From assembly GCF_026745355.1 (NCBI RefSeq), contig NC_079202.1, positions 56,398,655-56,462,654 on the forward strand: a DNA stretch of 64,000 nucleotides, in the 5' to 3' direction. A program made the translations under genes and the position numbers. The DNA comes from Beta vulgaris subsp. vulgaris (taxonomy: Eukaryota > Streptophyta > Magnoliopsida > Caryophyllales > Amaranthaceae). Of the stretch, positions 12,781-24,109 are shown in pieces. The notes under the pieces were generated by a model, which did not search any database, was not told where the DNA came from, and was given only the letters and a program-made list of their open reading frames with translations. Numbering within the stretch: the first letter of the stretch is position 1; each line of letters begins with the position of its first letter.

Positions 12781-14380
12781 CCGTTTTCAGCCGTACGTAT
12801 GGTCGGTAATTTAGTAGAGTAGTAACTTCACTGAAGTACTCCTACTACTTGTTAGATATTTTTCCTATTTCTTCTTTGTTTTGGATAAGACCCAGTTTCT
12901 TTTTGGGTGCCAATTTAGATGAAGATTTTCAATGGAGATTTGCTTATTAGCTCTAAATGGTATCTTCGAAACCGATAACATCTTTATAAAATGGGTGAAA
13001 ATATATTACGAGTGAAATGGATGACGGGTTTGATTTTAACCTGGTCGAGTGGTGGTACTATATCTCATGTGTCACCGTCTATTACCACTACATGTTTGTT
13101 TTCAATTTTTGGAAAAAGCTAGCTAATAAGTTTTTTTAAATTATCATTACTTATTGTCAAATTTTCCGTTGAGTAGCACTACCAAATAACGTAAATGGTT
13201 AATGAATTATGTTCATAGGACCTACATCCATCTTCCTCATGCAATTTTGTAGGTTATGCTCGTGAATATTCTATTTTTCCTATGCATAGCATCAAATTGA
13301 AGACTAAAAATATTTGAATTGTGCATTTCGCAATATAAGTAATTGCATATTTCTTCAATGTACAAAAATTTGGTGTTAGGTTTTTATTTCTCGAAAATTT
13401 TGCAAATTAGGGTTTTCAAATATTGAAAAATTGGGCGTAATTATGCATAAGAGTTATGAATTAGGAAGAATTGTTCATCGATTTAGACTCAAAATTTGAA
13501 ATTAGAGATCAGTTTTGCAAATCAGGGTTTTAAAAATTGGAATAAGGGGTTAAGTTTTATTTGATATCCACTTACAGAATTTTTTGACGGTTTTCGTCAT
13601 TTGATAATGCCACTCAAAGAAAAATTGATGATATGTACTTGTTTCTAAAAAAACTTATCACGTAGTTGTTTTCAACTACCAACTAGTGAAAACTAATAGG
13701 TGGTATTTTACAATCTTTTCTATTTTTAATTACTAAAATTTCCTTAGTGAGATATATACAAGTGAAAATTAATTGTAACTTGCTTTATTTTTGTAAAACT
13801 ATTTGTAATTTTTCTCTTGTTGTTTTTACAAATTAAAGTATTTAGTGTTTAAACAAGTAAGCTTTTAAGGCTGATGTAAACATATTTTTAAAAGATAACT
13901 TTCACCAGCGAATGACGGACGGGAAAATATAGATGATTATGTGGGTGACGGATGAATGGTCCGAACGGATGGGTGTGGGTAAAGCTCCACTCGATCCGAA
14001 CCTTGGTCCTTGACATCCCTACTACATCATGTGTTATGTCCTTTTTGTGTCATGCTCAGCTCCACTATTACAAGTCTAGTTTGAATCATCTAAATGAGTA
14101 CATTAAGAATATCAAATTTTTATTTTTTTTATTGGTATAAAATTAAAGATATTATTCATTCATATGCTAGTATATTAGTTGTTGAATACATGTCAATATA
14201 TATTACCAAGATTCAACTTTCTATGATTTTTGCTAATAGATAATTAAAGACATTATTGCTTAAAGGTGTATATTCATTCATATATGTAAAAGTCAAATAA
14301 TGTCAATTTGTAGTGATAGGATGAAAAGGAAAAAAAATTCCAGTCTTATGAAATTGAATACCCAACATGATATGGATTTT
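12781..14380. other. Intergenic, promoter side of cyclin T gene
   Basis: AT-rich spacer upstream of the minus-strand cyclin T gene. It presumably contains the promoter near its left edge. No gene or clear repeat was recognised; motifs such as AGGGTTTT occur but are not diagnostic. Confidence 0.4.
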
Positions 14381-14620
14381 TAGAGGATGGCAATTGGGCG
14401 GGGTGGGTGTGGAGAATGATCCCTCCATACTCGCACCCGCATAAAATTCTCATCCACATCCCCTCCCCACCACCCAATTGCAGGGGAAAATTCCAAACCC
14501 ATCATTGGCCCAGTAGGTACGCAGGTACAACCATCCCCGTCCTACTTCCCGCATAGGTACTCGTGTCCGCTCCGTACCCGACTTCGTATCCACTTCACAC
14601 CCACAATTGTCATCCCAGTA
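14381..14620. mobile_element. hAT-like MITE, diverged
   Basis: The ends TAGAGGATGGCAATTGGGCG and CACCCACAATTGTCATCCC are imperfect inverted repeats. The GC-rich body contains GGTACCCGC/ACCCGC-like words, as in plant hAT MITEs of the GATGGCAAT...GGGCGGG type. No clear 8-bp duplication was found. Similar GGGACGGAT and GGGCGGCCC words recur up to about 15000, so a second worn copy may follow. Confidence 0.4.
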
Positions 14621-15049
14621 ATCTCAAATAATCTATCAATTATACAGTTGCAAAATAAAATCATCAATAATATAAGTATATAAATTAAATTTAAATAATA
14701 AATATTCTAATGTATAATACATTTATTTTAATAGAGAGTAGGGTATGAGATGAAGGAGAAGCCATGCGAGTAACGGAGTAAGGATGGGGCAAGGCGCATG
14801 ATGAGGCACGAGGTGGTACAGGCAGGGATGAAACAAGTATAACATAAAATCTGCATCCGCTATATCACATATGGCATGTACAATTTTCATTTCTACCCCT
14901 GCCATACCTGATCTGTTCCACTTCAGCTAGACGAGGATGGGACGGATCTCCTATCTAACCGTCCTACTGCTATCCTATCGATATTAGTTGGGCGGCCCAT
15001 CGGCGTACTCGACTCACGGAGAACAACACAATCCTAAACTTGTCCGTGG

Positions 15050-17812
15050 TCCCCGTTAAAAGTAAAGTTAAAAACTTGTCTCATCTCATACTCATAATTC
15101 ATAAAACTCGATACTCAATAGTCAATACTCAATTACTCATCCATTCTGTCAACAAGTCCTAAATCACAAATCCGCAGCAAACCTTTTTACCAACAATTTA
15201 CAACCCAAATTTTCATCAATTGAGAATTACATCGAAAAACACATTCTTTATTCTCATATCCACTGAATTTTATCATGTCTAACAAATCCCTTCAATTTAT
15301 GTAAACATTTGTCGTTTTTTCCCAGGTAAATCTCAGTTTATATGGTGTCTGTGGATCTGCTTCAAGAAACACAATTTATTTTCCGGACGAGGAAATTGAA
15401 TATCTCAGGTACCCGCTTTTAATTTTTCTTAGGTTATTATTTCTTGATTATGCATTTCAGACTGTAATTCAGAAACTGGAAAAAAATTGGGTTTTTTCTT
15501 GTTCTTTCATTTGCTGAAATTAATTACTATATCTTTGTTTAATTGCTTGATTTTGATGCTCAAAACCCCATAAATTTCCTATCTTTATCTTTCACTTTTT
15601 GTTGCTCTATTCCTTGTCAAATATTTGATGGTAGAAATTTATATATGAACAATTGGAGAACTCGGTGAATGTGCCAAGAAATGAAATTCTTTTTTTTTGT
15701 TGAGATTTTCTATGTTTGCAGTGTATATGGGGTTGGTAAATTATGTACAATTGGTAGGGTTGTGGTTGGAACTTATGACGGTTCGTGTTAGTCGACCCCA
15801 TATCATTTTGGGACTGAGGCTTTTTTGTTGTTATTGTTGTTGTTGATTCTAGGATTGTGGAATTTGTACAATTCTTAGAGGAAGTGACAAATTTCTGTTT
15901 GATTGGGTAGAGTTTGATGAATGAGGTACTGAGTGCCTTTATGGGGGCAAGTTGATGGTTGTAGGCATATAGGTTGGACACAAAGATTGATTGAAGATAT
16001 TGCTTTAGTAAGATATGGTGGGTTGTAAGTTGTCTAATGGTAGTGTTGGTGATTTGGCTTGCTGTGGCAATTTGCTTTGAGAACCAAGCCTTTTGTGTTT
16101 AGAGTTTAACTAATTTTGGAGAAGTTGGGCTGTGGGTATGACCGCGAGTTTTGCTTGTTAATAAGTGAATTGAGGAAAGATCGAGATTGAGTTTGTCTAG
16201 CCAAGTGATATTTAAGCTAAAATTAAGTAGATGTTGGAAGTTTTCTTTTAATATAAACTTGTGTGGTCGTGCTTATAGATTCATAAGTTCTCTACAGCTG
16301 GAAAATATGATGATCTGTGTTTTCCTTCTCGTTGCTGGAGATTCAGAGATTTGCAGTTTGTTTAAACTTTAGATAGCAATCATGGAGGGAAAGGTTGGGG
16401 AGGAAAGAAAGGGTTGAGAAGCATGTGCTTGCATTTTCCTACCAAATCCTTACAACATCTGAAGAATTTGGAATATTGAAATTTAAGAGGGGAAGGAAAA
16501 TGAATCCCTCCGTTCCCTTTCTTTTTTGCTTCCACGTTTATCCAAACAAAGGATAATGAATCCCTCCCCTTCTCTTTCCTTGCTTTCCCTCCAAATTACC
16601 CTATCCTCACACTCTTCTGTAATTTTCTAGTTGATGGCGTTGAGCTTTGGTATATGGTATGGACCAATCAAAACTTAAGTGAATGAGAATGTGACAGATA
16701 GCATATAAAGATGCTTACAATATGTTGTACATGTTTCCATTTATAATTTGGCAATGGATTCTAGAGTAAAGAAGCTTGAATTCATTTTTTGTCTTATTTA
16801 ATAGTATTAGCATATTGTTTGATACACATTCAATTTTGACATGGCCATGCTAATTGGGTATTGACTTGTGGATTGAGCATAAGTAATTACTGCTAAAGGC
16901 TGCACTATGATGTCCATCTATCATTTAGTTCTGTTAGCATACTCGATTTGATGGGCTTGATGCCTGTTCATCCAGCTTTGTCTAGTAGGCTTCCGGTACT
17001 TTGTCTGTCTCTCTACGATTTACGTTCTAGATACCCTTTCAACAGTCTGACCATTCTCTTCATATCGTTGTAGCTCTGATTTCCTTCCGCACTCTGCTTC
17101 AGTCATTCTTGTTTTTACAGGCAATCATCTCTTAATCACAGCTGGGAGTCTTGGACTGAGGTTGCATAAGTCCTAACCTCTGTAGACATTGTCTCACACT
17201 AGGATCCACATTCTATGTAGACTTCAAAATGCTGTCATTGACAAGTTCCCGTACCTGAGAGAGTACAAGAATCTTCATTTACCCCTAAATCACTGAAAGT
17301 TGAAAGAGTTCTCTTCTTTCTCATGATAATTTTTGCCTGCTTGCCTCATGGGTTATGATCCTGATTTCTCATCCTCCAATATTGATATGTACTCCTGTCT
17401 ATTTTTCATTCTGGACAATCATGTACTCTTTCGAAGAAAATTATACAATAAATCATGCCCCTGCTAATAGTCCAACTTAATTTTAGTTGAATGTTGAAAC
17501 TTGTGTTATTCCATTTGATTCAAAAAAGAGAAAAGTGTTTGTCCGTAGAAGAGTCTATGTCCTAATTGTGTGATTGATAGTTCCCAGATAAGCTATGTGG
17601 TAAAGTTCCCAGCAGAATTGAGAGAGAAGATATTGAATATCGCATGAGATTTGAAAGTTCCGGTCTCTAATTTACTTTCCTTGATTCTTTTTCTTTGAGA
17701 GTTTGCATTTTGCACTAGTATATGATGTATCTGTCAGAGCCTTTCGTCAATGTTTCAGATCAACCTTGAAGTATTTCTGACCTTTATCATTTACATTTCT
17801 GTTTATTCATAG
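15050..17812 (+). other. 5' leader and leader intron of the BORCS8-like gene
   Basis: Upstream of the coding exon, the start codon follows an acceptor (TTATTCATAG at 17803-17812) by three bases. A good donor (TATCTCAG then GTACCC) sits at 15408/15409. The simplest model is a non-coding first exon ending at 15408 and a leader intron of about 2.4 kb. No TATA box or start site could be fixed. The alternative is that the leader is unspliced or uses other donors, for example at 15324. Confidence 0.45.
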
Positions 17813-17815
17813 TAA

Positions 17816-18616
17816 ATGTGTGAGCTGTCTGCTGCTGATGGCTTTGTTGAGATAAATGAAAACTTGGGAGATATGATAAAGTACGTGGCAAACGAACCTT
17901 CTGTAGGATTATACTACATCCAGCAGCATGCTCAGAATGCAGTGCCTAACATTATCAGGCTCAAGAAAAATGTCTTGGAGAAATCACATGAAGTGAGTTT
18001 GCACACCGAAGATCTGGAGGATTCCATAGCTATGACACGGACAATGAAAGAGTTTGGATCCCCCGTTTTTGATGAAATGATCCGAGATATAAAGGCATCT
18101 CTAACCATAATGTCAACTAAAGAGCCGGTGAGAGGTGTAATCCCACAACGACGCAATTCAAGTTATCATGCTGGCGGGGCCAGCTCTTGGGGGCCAGCTA
18201 CATGGGCCCGCACAACAGGTAGTACTCAGAATGAAGGTGAGAGACCAGGTAGTTACTTTTCAAGTGTGTTCAAGTCTGCTAAAGAAAAGTCAGGTTATTT
18301 GAAGTGGACACGAGCCTCGGAGCTCGATGTGAAGGAGCCTTTACCTTCTAGAAGCAGTAGTTCCACTCAGGTGGAGGAAACCGATGAGTTGCCGATATCT
18401 AGCCAGGTTGAAGATGAGGGGGTTGCAGGAGGTAGTGGTAATTTGTCCATTGATGGAAAGTCTCAACTGATATTGCCCAAAGAGAAAGAATATAACGAAT
18501 TGAAGGCTGATAAGGAAGCCAGACTAGAAGAGTGGCTGGAAGGTTCAGGCAACATTTTTGGGAATAAAAGTATCGAGGCTGAAGGACATGGGCATCATCT
18601 GCTTGACAGTTTATGA
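17816..18616 (+). CDS. BORCS8/MEF2BNB-family protein
   Basis: A single coding exon of 266 residues. Residues 20-33 read DMIKYVANEPSVGL, with Y33 next, then QQHAQNAVP. This matches the signature of BORCS8 (MEF2BNB), where the animal protein has a VLANEPSVALY-type core followed by a helical region. Residues 34-110 are helix-rich and include HTEDLEDSI and DEMIRDIKASL; the animal protein ends soon after this point. The plant protein adds a 150-residue low-complexity Ser/Glu/Gly tail containing WGPATWAR and SYFSSVFKSAKEKSGYLKW. In animals BORCS8 is a subunit of BORC, which recruits Arl8 and kinesin to lysosomes. The plant role is not known to me and is not claimed. The ATG was chosen because an in-frame stop (TAA) directly precedes it. 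A poly(A) signal candidate AATAAA lies near 18988. The family assignment rests on one motif and the overall helical pattern. Confidence 0.8.
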   Translation: MCELSAADGFVEINENLGDMIKYVANEPSVGLYYIQQHAQNAVPNIIRLKKNVLEKSHEVSLHTEDLEDSIAMTRTMKEFGSPVFDEMIRDIKASLTIMSTKEPVRGVIPQRRNSSYHAGGASSWGPATWARTTGSTQNEGERPGSYFSSVFKSAKEKSGYLKWTRASELDVKEPLPSRSSSSTQVEETDELPISSQVEDEGVAGGSGNLSIDGKSQLILPKEKEYNELKADKEARLEEWLEGSGNIFGNKSIEAEGHGHHLLDSL

Positions 18617-19469
18617 TGTCTGAATCCAGCCGTTTAGTCTGATATTAACATGTAGATTACAGTAACGGCCTTTGAAGTTGATGGTTGCCTCTTCTATGAG
18701 TGAGAGTGAGTGTGAGACAACGAGAGATGGGGGTAGTAGAGTTATACGTCTACCCCATCTGCTTGCTGTATTTACAATTGGCTTGTTTGCTTTGTACAGT
18801 TTAGAATGTCTTGAGGCACAATTGGATCATGTTGTACTAATAAGCGAGCACGGTTGATGCTCGCGCTAGAGCCCCGTGTCGATCGTCACCTTCTTCTTCC
18901 CTTGAGGAGTTTATTCGGATCGTTATCCTGGGATAGGATAGCGAGTATAGGCCTCCTCTTGAAATGTTGTATTAATACAAGATGAAAATAAATTGTTGTA
19001 TTAAGCTTGGAGTTTATATGATCTATTATATTTTCTTCATCAAAAAACCATATGTTTATCACACAAGATAATCCATATTCGCATCACTCAAATTTTGCTA
19101 CTATCTATACAAATATATTAAAAGACGTGCGAAAGGAAGCTTCTCCTCACAAGATATCGAATATGTGACATTTGAAATGAAAAGTAAGAGTTTAACCATC
19201 AATATACTATGACTTTTGTTGTCTAATATTTCAAATAAATTATGATGAAGTCTTGTAATAATAATAATTAACTAAAAAGACTTAAACAAATATATACATC
19301 TCTAACACTCTTATTACATAACTGAAAAGTAGCAAAATAAATTATGAAATTTAGAAATAATAAGATTTTTTTTTATTGTAACTTACATGAGGTATCGTCC
19401 GCACAAAAAAACTAGTTTTATTTTCTAAAAAGTGTAACAAAGCTGACTAAATAAAGAGAATAAAATCAA
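18617..19469. other. 3' UTR of the BORCS8-like gene and intergenic
   Basis: The 3' untranslated region probably runs to about 19000 (AATAAA near 18988). Beyond it is AT-rich DNA without a recognisable gene, up to the Mutator-like element. Confidence 0.4.
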
Positions 19470-20646
19470 GGAAAAATTGATAAAAAAAACAGGCTCAACT
19501 ATTGGACATTTTCCTTAATCGGTCCCAACTTTTAATTATTTTTAGTTGGGTCCAACTTTTAAGTCAGTTTGACAAAAACAGTCCCCTTAACCTGGAGACC
19601 TGCTGTAGTATCTAGTATGTAAACCAAAAGTCACGTGAAACTCACGTGACTTTTAATAATTTTTTTTTTTATGTTGTCACTTTTCTTGTTTTCTTTTCCT
19701 CTCTTTTTCTGGCTTCCCCTACTCCTCTGTCTCTTCCACTTCTCTCCATTCTTCTTTGCTTATTCTACTTCATCATAGCATTTAGCAGCATCAACATCAA
19801 CCATTATCAATTTGTAAATTTGTCTTGCATTCTTCTTCTTATACTTCCTCATATCAACAACATCAATATGGTTGGTATTTTGTGGTGGAGATGGGTTTTC
19901 GGGTGGGGCGGTGGGGATGGTTATTTGGGGAGAGAAGATGATGATGACGAACTGAAGGTTGTCAGGGAAGACGGACCAGGTTGAACAGTCGGCGAGTGGG
20001 TTTTCAGAGGTGGGCGTGCATTTTCGGGGGGGGGGGGGGGGTTGAAGATAATGATAAAGACTTGAAGAAAGAGAGGTAAGAAGAACTGTCGGGCAAGTGG
20101 GTTTTCGAGCGCTGAAAATGGGTGTTTGGCGGTAGGTTTTCATGAGTTGATTGCCAATGTTTGTAGTGGGGATGGTTATTTGGGGTTGGAGGATAGGTGG
20201 CGGTGGGGGTGGGGGTGGGGGTGGGATGGATTAACCTGTGTGGGCATAAGCATTTCAGGGGCTGGAGATGGGGTTTTAGGAGCAGTTGGCAAAGGGATTT
20301 TTGATTGGGTGGTTGGTGTTTCTGGTGGGGATGGATCTTTGGGGTTGGGGACATCCAGATCGATGGGGGTGTAGTGTGGGTGGGTTAACTGGGTTGGGAA
20401 TAGGGGGTGGGATTTGGAAAAGCCAAAAAATAAAAATAAAAATAAAAACAAAAATGGGAAACAAAAATAAAAGTTGTAAAAGTCACTTGTAAGGGTTGTA
20501 AACTAATACTCTAGTCTAGGTTATCAGGTCACCAAGACCGTTTAGGGCAAAGTCATGTAATAGTTGGATCCAATTGAAAATAATTAAAAGTTGGGACTGA
20601 TTAAAAAAGATCGTCAATACTTGAAATTATTTTTATTAATTTTTCC
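19470..20646. mobile_element. Mutator-like element with GC-rich interior (Pack-MULE-like)
   Basis: Perfect 9-bp target duplications TAAAATCAA occur at 19461-19469 and 20647-20655. The termini GGAAAAATTGATAAAAA and TTTTTATTAATTTTTCC are inverted, and similarity continues inward for over 100 bp (CAACTTTTAATTATTTT on both arms). The centre (about 19860-20460) is G-rich on the plus strand, with GGTGGGGGTGGGG runs, a G run near 20024-20041 and a repeated GTGGGGATGGTTATTTGGGG. Its reading frames are Pro/His-rich on the minus strand or Gly/Trp-rich on the plus strand. None is recognisable. The contrast in composition fits a captured or expanded host fragment, but no donor gene can be named. Confidence 0.88.
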
Positions 20647-20954
20647 TAAAATCAAATATATATACTTTGCTTATCTAGAGAAAATTGAATTTGGAAGTTC
20701 CACTACTTCTAGACTCAAAAAAGTAGGAAGAAAGGAAATTTGATACTGCCTCTCACAAATCTTACTGTCGGCATGGTAAAGCGTTCAAAAGGGCCTACTA
20801 AACGAGGCCTTATGTTTTAGAGCAAAAGGCAAGGAAAATGTACGGGAGAGTGCAATGATTAATTGATTAATTCCTAATGTGCTCTCGTTTTAAATGCTTC
20901 AGCTTCAACGTAGCTAATAATTGTTCAATACTTCATCTACTGTTTAATTTTTAT

Positions 20955-21197
20955 ATCTCTTTCATTTCGAATTAGATGTAATACTATTCACAAATTTCAC
21001 TTTGATTATCGTTTGTGATTTATATGTGAATAAAAATATAGTCATGTGGAATTTTGTTAGATTAGTGTTAATATGTATTTTTTTGAATATGTAGTTTTTG
21101 TAATTTTTACAAATACAAAATCAATATGTTCTCAAAGGTTTGCATTGACATGTGTGAAAAGTGAACATGTTCCAACTAATTTGAAACGGAGGAAGTA
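20955..21197. mobile_element. Stowaway MITE, worn
   Basis: The right end, on the minus strand, reads TACTTCCTCCGTTTCAAATT. The left end (TTTCATTTCGAATTAGATGT) aligns to it with several changes. Further inside, the arms share a TTCAC.TTTCAC-like stretch. A second, more diverged pair of ends (TCTTAAAATAT) may bound 21420-21650. No gene is seen in 20656-21997. Confidence 0.6.
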
Positions 21198-22070
21198 ATT
21201 TGATTTTTTCAGATTGTAAGAGATATTTTTGTCAAAAAAATGTACATGCCTTATGTTTTTGAAACGCCGGGAGTAAAAAATTTATCAGCATACGAAAATA
21301 AGATTGAGTACATGCATACACACAGGTGGAATAATTTGTATCCTTTCCCTTTCGACTGTTTTTACAAACAGTTTGACATATCTAGTCTTTTGCATATATC
21401 TTCTTGATCTTTCTCGTGCTCCTACCGTCTTAAAATATGAGATTCATCGCATTTTTAAAGTTGAGTTTCATCAATTATGACCATACTTTTTCAATATTAG
21501 GTATATATGAAGAATATATTAATGTAAAATTACGTTAAAATTATTCAAAATATATTTTGAGAGCATCAACTTCATGAAACTTTAAATTAGAATGTAAGTA
21601 AACATATCAATTGTCAAATAATATGTGTTTTGGCAATATTTTAAGAGGGAAGAACTATTATTTACTTCTGCCAAAAGCTATAAAGAAAAAAGAAAAAGAA
21701 ACTTCATGTCACGACAATTGCAATGATATTCTTGTTGAATACAAATCTTTTAAGATATAAAGGAGAGAAAAAAAAAAGATCACCAAAATTTAATTGCTGT
21801 CATCCGTGCTTAGAATATTAGACTTCCTCATTATAACAACCCTGAATTTCGGATGATAAAATGCTAACTTTAGGATCATGCATTGTGGGTCATACATGCG
21901 TGAATATCATGCAATGATAATCCCCGTCAAAAAAAAATCATGCAATGATAATCTAAGTTTAATTTCAAGTTAATTGTGTTTTCGTAATTAGTTTGAGATA
22001 ACTTACTCAATCCGACTTGCGTGGACCCGGTTCACACTAAAAATAGTGTGGACCAGGTCCAGGCACGTGA

Positions 22071-22379
22071 CTCGTTATATCACTTTAACATACACTATAT
22101 CATTTTAACATACACTATATCATTATAACATACACTATATCACTTTAACACACCATATATCACTTTAACATACACTATATCACTTTTAACATACACTATA
22201 TCATTTTAACACACACTATATCACTTTAACACACCCTATATCACTTTAACATACACTATATCATTGTAACATACACTATATCACTTTAACATACACTATA
22301 TCACTTTAACATACACTATATCATTATAACATACACTATATCACTTTAACATACACTATATCACTGTAATATACACTAT
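22071..22379. repeat. 20-bp tandem array, left part
   Basis: About fifteen units of roughly 20 bp with core TTTAACATACACTATATCA, varied at one or two positions. The array continues after the nested element at 23463-23594. Read on the other strand it is the GATATAGTGTATGTTA array of 46.5-49.6 kb. Confidence 0.9.
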
Positions 22380-22388
22380 ATCATTTTA

Positions 22389-23453
22389 GTGAAAGTATTG
22401 GGTCAGACCGTCTGACGTATTGTTTACTGTCAGACGGGCTGAGCCCAATACATCTTCTCTCTACTTCACTTTTTAGGTCACATTCTCTCTCCTCTTTCTT
22501 CTTCTTCTCTGGATTTTCATATAATCCACCCAGTTTTAATTCTTGTGCTGCAATAATTTCATAATCTCCTTTTATAATCCCAATTTGTCGTTTCTTTCTT
22601 CTTCTTTTTTTCTCCTTCTTCAACTTCTACAACCTTTTTTTTCTCTATATTTGTGGAATTTATTTTGTTTCATTTCTTCAAATAGTACAACCATCCTTCA
22701 ATGGTAGAGTGGTTCGAAGAAGGTAAGCAAGATGATATAAATTTACATCGACGGATTATTCTGCTGTAAAAGAAACACAGCTTCTCCTATCTTATGGGAA
22801 CAAACACAGCCAACAGTTGAAAACATGAAAAAAAAATCCCTCTAAATGCAGCATTTTAGATTCATGACATACGACATTGCATTCTCATAGGCAAACTCCT
22901 GGGTAGCAAAATCACTATACACAGCCACCTTGATTTTAACAATTATTACAACATACAATCAAAGTAATAAAGAGATTAGTTTAGCCAATACAAGAGTCCG
23001 GCAACGCTTTGAAACAGGATGAAATGTACAAGGAGATCTTATTGACGATATGAGACAAGTCAGGGGCAAATTGTGGACATCTTTTTCTATATAAAAAAAG
23101 GTATTGCTGGCAATTAGCATGAGTGATTGAACACTCACAGGTGACAACAGCAAATCAGAGGTTAGTGTTTTGTTTTTCAGTTGGACTTTGTTTTGTTTCA
23201 GTTGGACTTTGTTTTCTTTCAGTTGGACTTTGTTTTCTTTCAGTTGGACTTTGTTTCGTAATATGTATACCAACTGAAACAAATAATGGACCAACTGAAA
23301 GAAATAATGGACTAACTGAAAAAAAATGAAGACTACCTGAAAAAAATGAAGACTACCTGAAAAAAAATTAAGACTAACTGAAAAAATTGGAACCAGCTGA
23401 AAGTCGTCCGACCAAAGATTATGGTCGGACGAGTCCGACACAATACGTTCTCA
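22389..23453. mobile_element. Second Mutator-like element nested in the array
   Basis: It is flanked by ATCATTTTA on both sides (22380-22388 and 23454-23462), and its removal restores an uninterrupted array unit. The ends GTGAAAGTATTGGGTCAGAC and GTCCGACACAATACGTTCTC are imperfect inverted repeats. Each end also forms its own hairpin (around 22398-22452 and 23406-23436). The interior has CT-rich leader-like DNA (22460-22640), an unrecognised AT-rich part, and an inverted minisatellite (23170-23400). No convincing protein was found. The array itself contains ATCATTTTA, so the duplication alone is weaker evidence than usual; the paired ends support it. Confidence 0.72.
23170..23400. repeat. Inverted minisatellite (CAGTTGG / CCAACTG)
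   Basis: Four units of TTTCAGTTGGACTTTG on the left are followed by about seven units with the complementary core CCAACTGAAA or CTAACTGAAAA (spacers such as GAAATAATGGA). The two arrays face each other around 23258-23270 and could form a hairpin. Confidence 0.85.
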
Positions 23454-23462
23454 TCATTTTAA

Positions 23463-23594
23463 TATACACTATATCATTTTAACATACACTATATCACTGT
23501 AACATACACTATATCATTTTAACATACACTATATCATTTTAATATACACTATATCATTTTAATATACACTATATCATTTTAATATACACTATCA
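23463..23594. repeat. 20-bp tandem array, right part
   Basis: Continuation of the array at 22071-22379 after the nested insertion. About seven units with core TTTTAATATACACTATATCA. Confidence 0.9.
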
Positions 23595-23912
23595 TAAACT
23601 CACGTGATATGGATCGGGTGCACACTAATTAGTGTGCACCGGGTTCATATTAGTTTTTTTATAACTTACTTCGTAATCTCTATTATGTAAGGAAATGAGA
23701 AGGCTATAGTGTTTCCCTATCAAATTACTTAAAAGCTTACATAATTTTTTAAAACGTAACCAAAAAAAAACCATCATTAAATTTTTCTATAAATCAATTC
23801 AAAAAGTCAAAACGAATAGGAGCGAGTTATCTCACAAATATAGATCAAGGTATCTTACACACATAAATTGATTATAATATTTGTAATAAACATGAATTAG
23901 CAATAAAAATTA

Positions 23913-24100
23913 GGGAAAAGCTATATGCAATCCTAATAGCTGTATATAATAAGAAGCTAAAAATGGAAATAAGTTGCATTAATTGATCATTTATTATATC
24001 AGTTGATGCACTTTTTTCCATAAATTCACAACTTATTTCAATTTTAAGTAGTGTATTTATTTCTTATATGCAACCCTAAAGACTGCATATAGCATAACCC
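23913..24100. mobile_element. Short Mutator-like MITE
   Basis: A 9-bp duplication TAAAATTA-type sequence (TAAAAATTA at 23904-23912 and 24101-24109) flanks inverted ends GGGAAAAGCTATATGCA and TGCATATAGCATAACCC. The arms stay similar for about 70 bp (inner AATAAGTTG/CAACTTATT). Length 188 bp, no coding potential. Confidence 0.75.
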
Positions 24101-24109
24101 TAAAAATTA

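Larger units (their letters stand above)
22008..23660. mobile_element. Mutator-like element with hairpin ends and 20-bp array
   Basis: The flanks carry a 10-bp duplication ATAACTTACT (21998-22007 and 23661-23670). Each end has a hairpin of the form GGT.CACACTA....TAGTGTG.ACC beside GGGT.CA and CACGTG; the two ends are inverted copies of each other. Next to each end lies a tandem array of about 20 bp, core CACTTTAACATACACTATAT (22071-22379 and 23463-23594). A second element (22389-23453) is inserted in the array. The same hairpin and array occur in the coding element at 45979-49620, so this copy looks like a non-autonomous relative. No gene belongs to the outer element. Confidence 0.8.

Noticed and set aside
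20004..20374. Proline/histidine-rich proteins in overlapping frames
   Set aside because: Several frames on both strands are open because of simple G-rich repeats in a Mutator-like element; no domain or signal was recognised.
22071..22379. CRISPR-like array
   Set aside because: The units are head-to-tail with no spacers and occur in plant transposons; this is a satellite, not a CRISPR array.
22008..23660. Helitron
   Set aside because: The hairpin near the end suggested a Helitron 3' terminus, but both ends carry the hairpin in inverted form and there is a 10-bp target duplication, which Helitrons lack.
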